Source: Candidatus Zipacnadum vermilionense
GTDB lineage: Bacteria; Armatimonadota; Zipacnadia; Zipacnadales; Zipacnadaceae
Direction of reading: 5' to 3'
Length of the DNA: 64,000 nt
Assembly: GCA_029821755.1 (NCBI GenBank)
Contig: JALGSV010000022.1
Span: 1 to 64,000, forward strand
This document shows, in pieces, positions 53,960-62,727 of this stretch. The position numbers were made by a program, and so were the translations under genes. The notes below the pieces were generated by a model, which was given only the letters and a program-made list of their open reading frames with translations, searched no databases and was not told the DNA's origin. Position 1 is the first letter of the stretch; every line of letters starts with the position of its first letter.

Positions 53960-55929
53960 ATGCGTATTGCTCGGGAAGAGACCGCCCAGGCCCAGGAATG
54001 GGCTGGCGCCGCGTTCGGCCCTGACCGGGCGCCGTTTTCGTTCGTGTATGGAGGGGAATCCTCGGCGGAGTTGTTGCCGAAGTGGTCATTGGGCGAAAGC
54101 GCGCGGCAGATCAGCGAGCAGCGGACGGAGCGGACGCTGACCTGGACCGATCCGGCTACCGGGTTGCAGGTGCGGTGTGTAGCGGTGACCTACCGCGACT
54201 GGCCGGCGGTGGAGTGGACGGTGTACCTCAAGAACACCGGGGCGGAGGATACGCCCATCCTGGAGGATATCCAGGGCCTGGACGCGCGGTTTGCGCACGT
54301 GGGGGAGGGGGAGTTCCTGCTGCACTACCACAGCGGGGACTGGTGCCACCCGGATGGGTATGAGCCGCACAGGCAACTGATGCCGCCGAACTTGCGCTGG
54401 AACTATGCGCCGGAGGGGGGGCGGGCGTCGGATACGGGGTTTTCCTGGCCATCGGGTGGCCGGGGCAGTGGGCGTGCAGCTTCGCGCGGGATGAGGGGAA
54501 GGGAGTGACCATCCGGGCCGGGCAGGAGCTGACGCACCTGGTGCTGCATCCGGGGGAGGAGATCCGGACGCCGCTGATCGCGCTGGTGTTCTGGGCGGGG
54601 GAGGATCGGCTGCGGGCGCAGAACGTGTGGCGGCGGTGGTTCATTAGCGAGAACATGCCACGGCCCGGCGGGGAATTGCCTGCGCCCATGCTCTCTGGCG
54701 GGAGCAACGGGCAACTGCACGAGATGCAGGAGGCCAACGAGGAGAACCAGCTCTTCTTCCTCGACCAGTACCTGGATCACGGAATCGGGCTGGATGTGTG
54801 GTGGATGGATGCGGGATGGTTCCCCTTCACCGAGGGCTGGTGGAATACGGGGACGTGGGAGGTGGATACCGCGCGGTTCCCGCGGGGAGTGCGGGCGGTG
54901 TGCGACTACGCGCATGAGCGGGGAGTGCAGACGCTGGTGTGGTTCGAGCCGGAGCGCGTGAGGAATAGAACGTGGCTCTTCGAGCAGCACCCCGAGTGGC
55001 TGCTGAGTGTGGAGGACCCCGAGAACCACCGGCCGGACCCGGAGGATGCGGAGGCGTTGGCCCGGCTGATTGAGCAGGAGAAAGCCGAGAATTACCTGCT
55101 CGACCTGGGGAATCCGGAGGCGCTGAGCTGGCTGATCGAGCACGTGGACGAGCTCCTGAACGCACAGGGGATCGATATCTATCGGCAGGACTTCAATTTC
55201 GAGCCGCTGCCGTACTGGCGCGGGAACGAGGCCGAGGATCGGCAGGGGATCACTGAGAATCACCACACCTGCGGGTACCTGGCGTACTGGGATGCGCTGC
55301 GGGAGCGGCACCCGGGGATGCTGCTGGACTCGTGCGCCTCGGGCGGGCGGCGCAATGACCTGGAGACGATGCGGCGGGCGGTGCCGCTGCACAAGACCGA
55401 CTACAACTACGCGGACCTGCCGGTCAAGCAGGCCTTCCACCATACGCTGTTCTCGTGGCTGCCGTACTTCGCGGCGCCGGTGGCGCCGGGGGAGGTGGTG
55501 GACGAGTATATCTTCCACAATTCCTTCTGCCTGTGGCTGCCGGTCGGGTTTGACGTGCGCCAAGCGGGGCTGGATTACGGACTGCTGAGGCGATTGGTCG
55601 AGAAGTGGCGGGAGTTCGCGCCGTACCTGTACGGGGATTACTACCCGCTCACGCCCTTCCATCGAGACGAGGAATTCTGGATGGCGTGGCAGTTCAACCG
55701 CCCGGAAGAAGGGGACGGGATAGTGCAGGCCTTCCGGCGGGCGCACTGCCTGAACGAGACGGTCTGCCTGGCGCTGCATGAGCTGGAGGCGGGGGCGACC
55801 TATCGGGTGAGCGACTGGGACGGGAGCGAGATCGGGCAGTGGAGTGGGGAGGAGCTGATGAGGGAGGGGCTGCAGGTGACTTTGGCGGGGCGTCCGGCGG
55901 CGGCGGTGTGGGAGTACCGGAGGGTGTGA
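53960..55929 (+). pseudogene. Alpha-galactosidase (GH36), frameshifted
   Basis: Two frames together match a GH36 enzyme. The first (53960-54508) holds the N-terminal beta-sandwich: FSFVYGGESSAELLP, WTVYLKNTGAEDTPILEDIQGLD. The second continues from near 54440: FLAIGWPGQWACSFARDEG, DVWWMDAGWF, QTLVWFEPERV, the nucleophile region IYRQDFNFEP and the acid/base region LLDSCASGGRRND. The junction lies at a GGGG-TTTT tract (54436-54443), and the segment between GGRASD and LAIGW looks shorter than in relatives. It is either a true frameshift with deletion or a sequence error. Catalytic residues are intact in the second frame. Confidence 0.85.
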
Positions 55930-55975
55930 GGGAGTAGAGGGGTCCGCAAGCAATACAACCACTCAGGAGGCCGAA

Positions 55976-57442
55976 ATGCTAGTCAACAAGCCGTTCTTCC
56001 TCCGTAACATCACGCTTGCAGTGCTGCTGGCGCTGAGCGCTTGGCTGAGCGCGGGCGCGGCGGCGGACGGAGTGGTCTTCCAGGACCAGACAGCCGAGTT
56101 GGGGCTGCAGGGGATGGCCAACGCGGCGGCGTGCTGGGTGGATGTGGACAACGACGGATGCCCGGACCTGTGCGAGGCGGGCGGGATCTGGAAGAACAAC
56201 TGGGGGCTGGGGTTCACCAAGCTGGCGCCGGGGCTGGGGTGCGTGGTGGCGGCCGACTTTGACAACGACGGCTGGGTGGACCTGTTCTCATGGTACTCGC
56301 TCAAGGTCTACCGGAACGAGGGCGGGAAGGCCTTCACGGAGGTGGCGCTGCCGGAGTTGCCCAAGTGCGCGTCGCGGGGAGCGTGCTGGGGGGATTTCGA
56401 TAGCGACGGCTGGGTGGACCTATACGTGGGCGGGTACGAGGACTGGAACGCGGGGATTACCTATCCGGATATGGTCCTGAGGAACGAGCAGGGCCAGGGC
56501 TTCAAGCTGGTCTGGAGCGAGGAGCGGTACCGGGCGCGCGGGGTGACGGGGTGCGACTTCGACCAGGACGGGGACCTGGATGTGTATGTCTCCAACTACC
56601 GCCTGCAGCCGAATGTGCTGTGGCGCAACGACGGGACGGGGAAGCTCGAGGACGTGACCACGGCGTATAACGCACTGGCCACCTCGCCGGAGTTCGGCGG
56701 CGGGCACTCGATTGGCGCGGCCTGGGGTGACTTTGACGACGACGGCTTGATGGATCTATTCGCGGGGAACTTTGCGCACGTGGACGGGCGCGGGGATCAG
56801 CCCAAGTCGAGGTTCCTGCGCAACCTGGGACCGGAGCAGGGGTACGTATTGGAGGACCGGGGAACGTGCGGGGTGTTCTACCAGGAGTCCTACGCCACGC
56901 CGGCGGCGGGGGACTATGACAACGACGGGGACCTGGACCTGTTCTTCACCACCGTCTACGCGGGTGCTTCCTTCGGTAAGCCGAACAACCCGGTGCTCTT
57001 CCGCAACGATGGGGGATTCGTCTTCGCCGACGGGACCGCGGCGGCAAAGCTCGAAGGACTGGAGCCGACCTACCAGGCGGCGTGGGCGGACTTCGACCGG
57101 GACGGGGATCTGGACCTGGCGACCGCCGGGAAGCTGTTCGTAAACCAGGGAACGGCGGGGAGGCATTGGCTGGGAGTGCGCCTGTTCGGGGATGGGAAGA
57201 CCGTGAACCGCTCGGCGATCGGGGCGCAAGTGCGCGTCAAGCTGGGCGACAGGACGCTGACGCGGCAGGTGGAGGCGGGGACCGGGGAGGGGAATCAGAA
57301 CGATCTGACGCTGCACTTCGGGCTGGGGGTAGAGACGGGACCGGTGGCGCTAGAGATTGTCTGGCCCGGGGGAAAGGTGCAGACGGTGGAGAGGGTGGGC
57401 GTGGACCGCAAGGTGGTCGTGCGGTTCAAGCCCGGGTCATGA
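55976..57442 (+). CDS. Exported FG-GAP (VCBS) protein with ASPIC/UnbV C-terminus
   Basis: 488 residues from the ATG at 55976, with GGAGG 5 bases upstream. A signal peptide (ITLAVLLALSAWLSAGAAA) is followed by about seven FG-GAP blades with calcium-binding DxDxDG loops: DVDNDGCPDLCEAGG, DFDNDGWVDLF, DFDSDGWVDLYVGG, DFDQDGDLDVYVSN, DFDDDGLMDLFAGN, DYDNDGDLDLFFTT and DFDRDGDLDLATAG. The C-terminal 100 residues match ASPIC/UnbV (WLGVRLFGDGKTVNRSAIGAQVRVKLGDRTLTR, LHFGLG, WPGGKVQTVE). Such secreted beta-propellers bind surfaces or glycans. No enzyme activity is known. It follows the alpha-galactosidase by 46 bases. Confidence 0.92.
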   Translation: MLVNKPFFLRNITLAVLLALSAWLSAGAAADGVVFQDQTAELGLQGMANAAACWVDVDNDGCPDLCEAGGIWKNNWGLGFTKLAPGLGCVVAADFDNDGWVDLFSWYSLKVYRNEGGKAFTEVALPELPKCASRGACWGDFDSDGWVDLYVGGYEDWNAGITYPDMVLRNEQGQGFKLVWSEERYRARGVTGCDFDQDGDLDVYVSNYRLQPNVLWRNDGTGKLEDVTTAYNALATSPEFGGGHSIGAAWGDFDDDGLMDLFAGNFAHVDGRGDQPKSRFLRNLGPEQGYVLEDRGTCGVFYQESYATPAAGDYDNDGDLDLFFTTVYAGASFGKPNNPVLFRNDGGFVFADGTAAAKLEGLEPTYQAAWADFDRDGDLDLATAGKLFVNQGTAGRHWLGVRLFGDGKTVNRSAIGAQVRVKLGDRTLTRQVEAGTGEGNQNDLTLHFGLGVETGPVALEIVWPGGKVQTVERVGVDRKVVVRFKPGS

Positions 57443-57451
57443 GTGGGGGGA

Positions 57452-57507
57452 GGGGGGCCTGAGGCCGGGCATGGTGGCCCCCCGTCCCGGCAGCCGGGCT
57501 GACGGGG
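57452..57507. terminator. Paired hairpins between convergent genes
   Basis: GGGGGGCC (57452-57459) pairs with GGCCCCCC (57476-57483), and CCCCGTC with GACGGGG (57501-57507) around CCGGCAGCCGG. The two stems fill the 66-base spacer between the FG-GAP and UroD-like genes. No T run, so the terminator call is tentative. Confidence 0.5.
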
Positions 57508-57508
57508 C

Positions 57509-58534
57509 TTAGCGCTCCACGGGGGTCGAGGCTTGCTCCAGGTAGGCAATGACATTCGCCACCGGGACCTCCTTGCCGATGCCCTTCGCCCCGGCCAGGA
57601 CATACCCGCCGCCACGGCCTAGCTCTTGTTGGAGGCGACGAGTCTCGGCGCCGACCTGCTCGGGGGTGCCGAAGGGGAGGGTGGACTGGGCGCCGAGTCC
57701 GCCCCAGAAGCGCAGGTCGCGGCCGTACTCGCGCTTGAGTTGGTAGATGTCCATCGCCTCCGGCTGCAGGCTCTCCAGGCAGTCCAGGCCGCACTCAATC
57801 AGGTCGGGGACGGCCGGGGCCGCGCAGCCGCAGACGTGCATAATACTGTACACCCCGGCTTGGCGCAGGCGGCCGTAGATCCGCGCCCAGTGCGGCTTGA
57901 ACAGCCGCCGGAAGCGCGCCAGGCCGAAGATCACCCCGCGCTGGTCGGCGTAGTCGTCGGTGAGCATGACGGCGTCCACCGGCGCGGAGAGCATATTGTC
58001 CAGCGAGCGCAGGAACCACTCGGCGAGCGTCCCCAGCAGTTCCTCCACGAAGTCGGGATGCTCCACCAGGTCCATCAGAAACTCGTTGAACCCCCGCAGC
58101 GCCCAAGCCCGCTCGAAGAGGCCGAAGGAATGACAGATCAGGTGGAAGCTGGAGGGGCTCGCCTCCAACTCGGCGGCCCAGCGCGGGCGCACGAAGCGGG
58201 CGAAGTAGTCGTCAAGGTCGGGCAACTGGTAGCCGCGGAGGGAGGGCTGCTTCAGGGGCGGCTCGACGAGATGATGGGTGCTGCCCAGCTTCCAGACGCA
58301 GCCGAGGATATCGCGGGTGAGGCCGCCGGGAAGGTCCTCCATCCCGGCCAGGGAGAGGAAGTTGTCCACGCCGGTGATATAGGCGAGGTAGGGGCGGACC
58401 TTCTCCCGCCAGCTTTCCCCACCGTAGTGGGCAGTAAGCCCGGCCTCCTGGTCGGGAGAGGCGTTGAAGGAGAAGGGGATCTCCGGGTGTTCCTGAAACT
58501 GGAAGGCAAGTTTGACGAGGTCGCGTGGGAGCAT
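57509..58534 (-). CDS. Uroporphyrinogen decarboxylase-like protein
   Basis: 341 residues. GFNEFLMDLVEHPDFVEELLGTLAEWFLRSL, DAVMLTDDYADQRGVIFGLARFRRLFKPHWARIYGRLRQAG, HVCGCAAPAVPDLIECGLDCLESLQPEAMD and LRFWGGLGAQSTLPFGTPEQV are typical of the URO-D superfamily branch that includes corrinoid-methyltransferase MtaA-like proteins and many unassigned members in Planctomycetota and Armatimonadota. True heme-pathway HemE features (the RQAGR N-terminus) are absent. The HxCG motif could bind zinc, as in methyltransferases. No corrinoid protein is encoded nearby. Substrate unknown; methyl transfer or sugar-related roles are both possible. Confidence 0.82.
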   Translation of the reverse strand: MLPRDLVKLAFQFQEHPEIPFSFNASPDQEAGLTAHYGGESWREKVRPYLAYITGVDNFLSLAGMEDLPGGLTRDILGCVWKLGSTHHLVEPPLKQPSLRGYQLPDLDDYFARFVRPRWAAELEASPSSFHLICHSFGLFERAWALRGFNEFLMDLVEHPDFVEELLGTLAEWFLRSLDNMLSAPVDAVMLTDDYADQRGVIFGLARFRRLFKPHWARIYGRLRQAGVYSIMHVCGCAAPAVPDLIECGLDCLESLQPEAMDIYQLKREYGRDLRFWGGLGAQSTLPFGTPEQVGAETRRLQQELGRGGGYVLAGAKGIGKEVPVANVIAYLEQASTPVER

Positions 58535-58584
58535 TGGGAGGCAATTCGCCGGGCAGGGGAGGGGGACCTGCGGTACGTGGAGTG

Positions 58585-58707
58585 GAGGGGGACAGAGGCG
58601 CGCAGGAACGAGGGAGATGACTATAGTGTCCCCGTAACCGCCCTGTCCCCGGAATGCCTCTGGTGCCCCCTGCCTTCTCCGGAGCTACGGAGAAGGTGGC
58701 GCCACCA
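58585..58707. repeat. REP-like GGGGACA/TGTCCCC sequences and hairpin
   Basis: GGGGGACAGAGGCGC, AGTGTCCCCG and CTGTCCCCGGAATGCC lie in the spacer 58535-58715. A hairpin CTTCTCCG, GAGCTA, CGGAGAAG (58674-58695) and the palindrome GGTGGCGCCACC follow; on the minus strand these come after the lipoprotein stop and may end its transcript. A related TGTCCCCGGAATTC lies at 59416. Confidence 0.5.
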
Positions 58708-58715
58708 AGGGAGTA

Positions 58716-59240
58716 CTAGATTCTGCTCAGGTTAAGGGTCCCCGTGGCGGTGCTGCTGTCCGTGAACCTGACGGTGTAGTTCAGGGCGATGCTGCCGGCG
58801 TTGGCAGTACCGTTGAAGTCCACTCGGGAGATGCCCGCCGCGGGGAGATTGGTCAGGTTTCCTGTGATCGTCCCCTGGGGAGTCCAGCTGACCTCGAGGT
58901 CGCCATAGGGCGTGCCCGCTTGGTTGAGGACGAAGCCGCTGCCGGTGTAGGGTCCAGTTAGGGTGGTTGGCGGCGGGGCGACCGTACCGAAGGCCGAGCC
59001 CCCGAGGGTCACGGTAATGCTTGCCGTCTGCGCGCCCGTGTCCACCGTGATGGCGAAGGAAGCCGGCCCCGTGCTACTGAAGGTGTTGTTGTCCCAGGTC
59101 CCATCCCACGTTCCCGCCGCGTCCTGCACGGCAATCCCCGTGCCGGCAGACGAGCACGACCCTCCGCAACCCATCAAGAGTGGCGCGACCGCCGCGACAA
59201 TCACCATCACCAAGCAGGCCGACAGGTGCATAGTCTTCAT
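58716..59240 (-). CDS. Small lipoprotein of unknown function
   Basis: 174 residues from the ATG at 59240, with GGAGG 10-12 bases upstream. The signal sequence LVMIVAAVAPLLMGCGG ends in a lipobox (LLMGC), so the mature protein starts at a lipid-modified cysteine. The rest is a threonine- and glycine-rich beta domain (GTWDGTWDNNTFSSTGPAS, YTGSGFVLNQAGTPYG, LNYTVRFTDSSTATGTLNLS), probably a compact barrel or sandwich. No family recognised. It is flanked by REP-like sequences on both sides. Confidence 0.75.
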   Translation of the reverse strand: MKTMHLSACLVMVIVAAVAPLLMGCGGSCSSAGTGIAVQDAAGTWDGTWDNNTFSSTGPASFAITVDTGAQTASITVTLGGSAFGTVAPPPTTLTGPYTGSGFVLNQAGTPYGDLEVSWTPQGTITGNLTNLPAAGISRVDFNGTANAGSIALNYTVRFTDSSTATGTLNLSRI

Positions 59241-59326
59241 GTCGTCATTCTCCTCCCAATCGATATAGCGCCGCCTCCCTCTGGGCCGGCGCGACAACTT
59301 GTGGGGAGGACGTTTCGGCTACCGGG

Positions 59327-59563
59327 ATGGTTCTAGGCGCGTCGGTGGAGGGGAGGCGGACCTGCGGGGCTCAGGCGGGGGCGATGGCGGAGGAAGAAGG
59401 CAGGGACCAAATATGGTGTCCCCGGAATTCTCCGGGCGGCGAGGACCTGCAGGACCTAGTCGAGGCCCCGGAGACGGGGATGCAGGCAGCAGCGGAGAAT
59501 GCGGACTTCGAGAGGGCGGCGGAGCTAAGGGATGAGATCAAGAGTTCGCGGGATCCCACATAG
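59327..59563 (+). pseudogene. Fragment carrying a UVR (UvrB/UvrC interaction) motif
   Basis: A 78-codon frame whose second half, EDLQDLVEAPETGMQAAAEN then ADFERAAELRDEIKSSRDPT, closely follows the C-terminal UVR motif of UvrB (FExAAxLRDxI), the helix pair that contacts UvrC. The first half is low-complexity and the start is arbitrary. The rest of UvrB is not upstream; a REP-like TGTCCCCGGAATTC sits at the junction. It may be a truncated uvrB end moved by repeats, or a genuine small UVR protein. It overlaps the end of the convergent DUF5677 gene. Confidence 0.4.
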
Positions 59564-60236
59564 GGCGCGGGGGCCGCACCGGAGACTGCGCCTCTGGGAA
59601 ACAGTCTTCCATCATCTCCGACAGCACGACGAGGTGGCATGCGGCATGGAGGCAGACGTAGGCGCACAGGCTCGGATCGTTGGTGACCTTGCTTACCGAA
59701 TACCCCAGGCCGCCGTCTCCCAGTTCTACCAAGTTCCAGTCCGCTGAGAAGGGATCGCCGTGTATGAGGTGGTTGAGCCCGCTGCACGTCTGGGCGGCAA
59801 CGTCAGGGCTTGAACTACCTTTCGCAGACTTGAGCATCTTCGCCAGGTCCGGCCGTTTGCCATGCTTCCAGCCGCTTGCCCAGAGGTCGAGGTCCTCTGG
59901 ATTGGCGCGCAAATGCGATATGATCGCCGCCCTCTCTATCAAAGGTCGCAACAGGACTAGAGCTGCGAAAAGGTACCCCTGGCTGACGAGCTCCCGAGTC
60001 GCGAGCGCGAGGTTCACTCCTTGCGGGATGATCTGACACGCCGCCTTTTGCAGATCGGAAAATTCGGCCTCATGCGTGTAGGCGGCGGTACGGGCGTTGA
60101 CGTCCAAGCACTTGACGATGATCTTGTCGAATAGGAGGACCGAGTCCTGCCCCAGGTACGGCTCGTTGGACGGCAAGTATACCGGCTCCGGCATGGAGCC
60201 TCTCGGCGTGTCCTGCGGGTCGCCTCCGTTGTTCAT
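59538..60236 (-). CDS. DUF5677 (HEPN-like) protein
   Basis: 232 residues from the ATG at 60236, with GGGAGGGAC upstream. The core NLALATRELVSQGYLFAALVLLRPLIERAAIISHLRANPEDL is typical of DUF5677/AbiV-like helical proteins, where an ARxL...EAxxLxRxLxE pattern defines the fold. The rest includes LNHLIHGDPFSADW. Related HEPN-like helical proteins are RNases or defence components, but the RxxxxH catalytic motif is not clear here. It sits alone between a lipoprotein and the redox genes. It could be a minor defence gene; no partner was recognised. Confidence 0.6.
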   Translation of the reverse strand: MNNGGDPQDTPRGSMPEPVYLPSNEPYLGQDSVLLFDKIIVKCLDVNARTAAYTHEAEFSDLQKAACQIIPQGVNLALATRELVSQGYLFAALVLLRPLIERAAIISHLRANPEDLDLWASGWKHGKRPDLAKMLKSAKGSSSPDVAAQTCSGLNHLIHGDPFSADWNLVELGDGGLGYSVSKVTNDPSLCAYVCLHAACHLVVLSEMMEDCFPEAQSPVRPPRPMWDPANS

Positions 60237-60303
60237 TGCCTGTCCCTCCCATCTCGGCACCGCAGAATTCATCCGTCGCATGGGTCGGAGTTCGGGACCA
60301 CCT

Positions 60304-61173
60304 CTAGATCCAGGGCAACCCCTGCAACTCCTCCGCGCTGAAGACCGGGCCGTCGAGGCAGACCAGCTTGGGGCCTACGTTGCAGCGGCCGCATTTGCCG
60401 AAGCCGCATTTCATCTTCGCCTCCAGGCTGGCGAAGACCTGATTGCGCGGCCAGCCTAGCTTGTCGAAGGCCTGCAGCACGAACTTGATCATGATGGGCG
60501 GGCCTACCGTGTAGGCGACCGCGTTATCCGCGGGGGGATTGAGTTCCTCCAGGTAGGACGGGACGAAGCCCTCGTGGCCCTCCCAGTCCTCGTCGCCCTT
60601 GTCCACCGTCAGCTTCAGGTCGAAAGCCTCGTCCTGGCCCCAGTCCAGCAGGCACTCCTTGTAGCAGAGCATCTGCGGGTTGCGGGCGCCGTAGATGATG
60701 CAGACCTCGCCGTAGTCGTGGCAGTTCTCGCGCAGGTACTCAATCACCGAGCGCAGGGGGGGAAGGCCGATGCCGCCGCCGATGATCAGGACGTTCTTGC
60801 CCTTATGCTCCAGGACGGGGAAGCCATTGCCGAAGGGGCCGCGGATGCCGATGGTCGCGCCTTCGGAGAGGCCGTGCAGGGCGGTGGTGACCAGGCCCAT
60901 CTTCTGCACGGAGAAGCGGAGCGGGCGGCCGGGGCCGGCGACAGAGGCGATCCCGAAGGGGGCCTCACCGGCACCCAGGACACTGATTTCCAGGAACTGT
61001 CCGGGGAGGTAGGTGAAGGTCTGGGCGGTCTCGGGGTCCTGGAACTGGGCCTCGAAGGTCATCAGGCCGGGACCCTCCTCGCGCACTAGGGTCAGCGTGG
61101 CGAGGTGGGGCAGGTAGGGATTGTTCTGCAGCGTGCAGGGATGGCAGCGCTGGTCAGTGGCGGGATTACTCAT
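60304..61173 (-). CDS. FAD/NAD(P)-binding electron-transfer subunit (HydG/AsrB-like)
   Basis: 289 residues. The ferredoxin-NADP-reductase fold has a flavin site at APFGIASVAGPGRPLRFSVQ, NAD(P) site LIIGGGIGLPPLRSVIEYL, YGARNPQMLCYKECL, and a C-terminal 2Fe-2S site CGFGKCGRC then CLDGPVF. This matches the gamma subunit of archaeal sulfhydrogenase and subunit B of anaerobic sulfite reductase. It passes electrons between NAD(P)H and iron-sulfur proteins. The start overlaps the stop of the beta-like gene by 8 bases. No hydrogenase large or small subunit follows; the next gene is DUF5677. The partner catalytic unit must lie elsewhere. Confidence 0.88.
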   Translation of the reverse strand: MSNPATDQRCHPCTLQNNPYLPHLATLTLVREEGPGLMTFEAQFQDPETAQTFTYLPGQFLEISVLGAGEAPFGIASVAGPGRPLRFSVQKMGLVTTALHGLSEGATIGIRGPFGNGFPVLEHKGKNVLIIGGGIGLPPLRSVIEYLRENCHDYGEVCIIYGARNPQMLCYKECLLDWGQDEAFDLKLTVDKGDEDWEGHEGFVPSYLEELNPPADNAVAYTVGPPIMIKFVLQAFDKLGWPRNQVFASLEAKMKCGFGKCGRCNVGPKLVCLDGPVFSAEELQGLPWI

Positions 61174-62212
61174 CAGGGGTCACCGGTTGTTTCTTCAAGT
61201 CCTCGATAGTGGCGGCGATATCGGAATGGCTGGCGCAGCCGCGCAGGCAACGGCCGCAGCCGACGCAAGAAAGCACGCCGGTGCGGTCCACGGAGTACCA
61301 GAACTTGTGGCAGATGCGGTTGCGCTGCTTCTGCCACTGGTGGGCGCGGGCGTCGTGGCCGCTGGCCTCCTGGGAGAAGTCCGCGAACTGGCAGGTATCC
61401 CAGCAGCGGAAGCGCTGGCCGCGGCCGCTGATGGCGTCGTCGCGAACGTCGAAGCAGGTGCAGGTGGGGCAGAGGAAGGTGCAGACGCCGCAGCCGACGC
61501 AGGCCTCGGCATGCTCCTTCCAGAAGTCTTCGTCGCCGTAGGCGGCGCGGACGAGCTCGGTGACACCTTCCATGTCGATCTTCCGCGTCTGGGCGGCGGC
61601 CGTGGCGGCCGCGACCTCAGCCTGACGCGCCAGGTCGGCCTCGGTGGCCTCGGGGAGGTCACCGGCAGTGGCCGCCAGGAGGTCCTCACCCTTGTGGGTG
61701 AGGGCCGCAACGAGGTAGGCGTCGTCCAGCGGGGTAAGCAGGACATCGGCCCCGGGGGCCTCGGTGAGGCAGTCGTTGAGCGAGGCGCAGAAGCACTCGG
61801 GGAGGGCTTCGGTGCAGTTGACGGCGATGATCGTGCCGGCGTCGCGGCGGGCCTGGTAGTAGGGGTCGGGCAGGTCGCCGAGGAAGACCAGGTCGGCCAC
61901 CTGCTGGGCCAGGGCATCGCACGGGCGTACGCCGAAGACGGCGAAGGGCGTGGCGGGCGGCGGCGTGGCGACCACGGCAGCTTTGTCGGCGCGGTAAGCG
62001 TACTGGAGCATGGTCTCGGAGGTGGGGAAGAAGAGCTTCTTCACCGGCAAGTCCGGGACCCCTGGAGGCAGGACGATCTGGGCGGGGTCGGAGACCTCCC
62101 GCCAGTCCAGCACGCCGTCGGCATCCGCCACCGGGGCGTAGAGAGTGCGGTCGGCCTGGACTCGGGAGAGCCAGGAGGCGAGTTGGGTTTTGGGGAGGAG
62201 GTAGGATTTCAT
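61166..62212 (-). CDS. 4Fe-4S electron-transfer subunit (HydB/AsrA-like)
   Basis: 348 residues. The N-terminal 200 residues match AsrA/HydB (KKLFFPTSETMLQY, PFAVFGVRPCDALAQQVADLVFL, FCASLNDCL). Two 4Fe-4S motifs follow: CVGCGVCTFLCPTCTCFD and CVGCGRCLRGC. In sulfhydrogenases and anaerobic sulfite reductases this subunit links the flavin subunit to the catalytic one. It overlaps the gamma-like gene, so both are made together. It lies 15 bases after a small unknown membrane gene and about 1.2 kb after a further iron-sulfur gene that probably belongs to the same complex. Confidence 0.87.
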   Translation of the reverse strand: MKSYLLPKTQLASWLSRVQADRTLYAPVADADGVLDWREVSDPAQIVLPPGVPDLPVKKLFFPTSETMLQYAYRADKAAVVATPPPATPFAVFGVRPCDALAQQVADLVFLGDLPDPYYQARRDAGTIIAVNCTEALPECFCASLNDCLTEAPGADVLLTPLDDAYLVAALTHKGEDLLAATAGDLPEATEADLARQAEVAAATAAAQTRKIDMEGVTELVRAAYGDEDFWKEHAEACVGCGVCTFLCPTCTCFDVRDDAISGRGQRFRCWDTCQFADFSQEASGHDARAHQWQKQRNRICHKFWYSVDRTGVLSCVGCGRCLRGCASHSDIAATIEDLKKQPVTPDE

Positions 62213-62227
62213 GCCTGTGTTGGTCGG

Positions 62228-62722
62228 TCAATAGGAAGCCATGTAGACGGTCACGCGTGCGGGGTCGTCCTTGCTGATCAGGACCACGCCGACGTTGCCT
62301 GCTTGCCAATACTCGCGGGCCACGCCGTCTCGCACCGAGTCCGGGTTCCACCAGTCTGCCGGTCGGTCGATGACCTGGTTGTTGATCCACCTGGGACGCT
62401 CGTCTGTGCTCAGCTCGGCGGCATCCTTGTTGGGTAGGGTCGCCAGGAAGCTGTCCAGGCCCTCGCGGGGGAACTCCACTCGAGCGTACATATGCAAGAG
62501 TATGTGCTGGTACCCCACCACGGTGGCGCCTGCCGGGAAGTGCACCTGCATGGATCGCTCAACGCGTTGGAGGTCGGTTAGTCGAGACTCCTCGAGGTGG
62601 ACCGAGACGAGCATCCAGGCAATCCCAACCAGCCCCGATAGCAGCCACGCGGCCACCAGGGCCGCCACCACAATGACGAGGGTTTTCCCCCAACCCAGGC
62701 GCGGCCGCGGCCGGGTCGGCAC
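62228..62722 (-). CDS. Small anchored protein, paralogue of 49425-49907
   Basis: 164 residues. The N-terminus is basic, then one membrane helix (LVIVVAALVAAWLLSGLVGIAWMLV). The outside domain has VERSMQVHFPAGATVVGYQHI, VEFPREGLDSFLATLP and a C-terminal strand VVLISKDDPARVTVYMAS. The order of motifs matches the protein at 49425 (FPPGARLVDV, MPPEQARAFLAGPP). The family was not recognised. It lies inside the redox gene run, 5 bases after the gene at 62728 and 15 before the HydB-like gene. No redox motif is present. Confidence 0.6.
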   Translation of the reverse strand: MPTRPRPRLGWGKTLVIVVAALVAAWLLSGLVGIAWMLVSVHLEESRLTDLQRVERSMQVHFPAGATVVGYQHILLHMYARVEFPREGLDSFLATLPNKDAAELSTDERPRWINNQVIDRPADWWNPDSVRDGVAREYWQAGNVGVVLISKDDPARVTVYMASY

Positions 62723-62727
62723 CTAGA

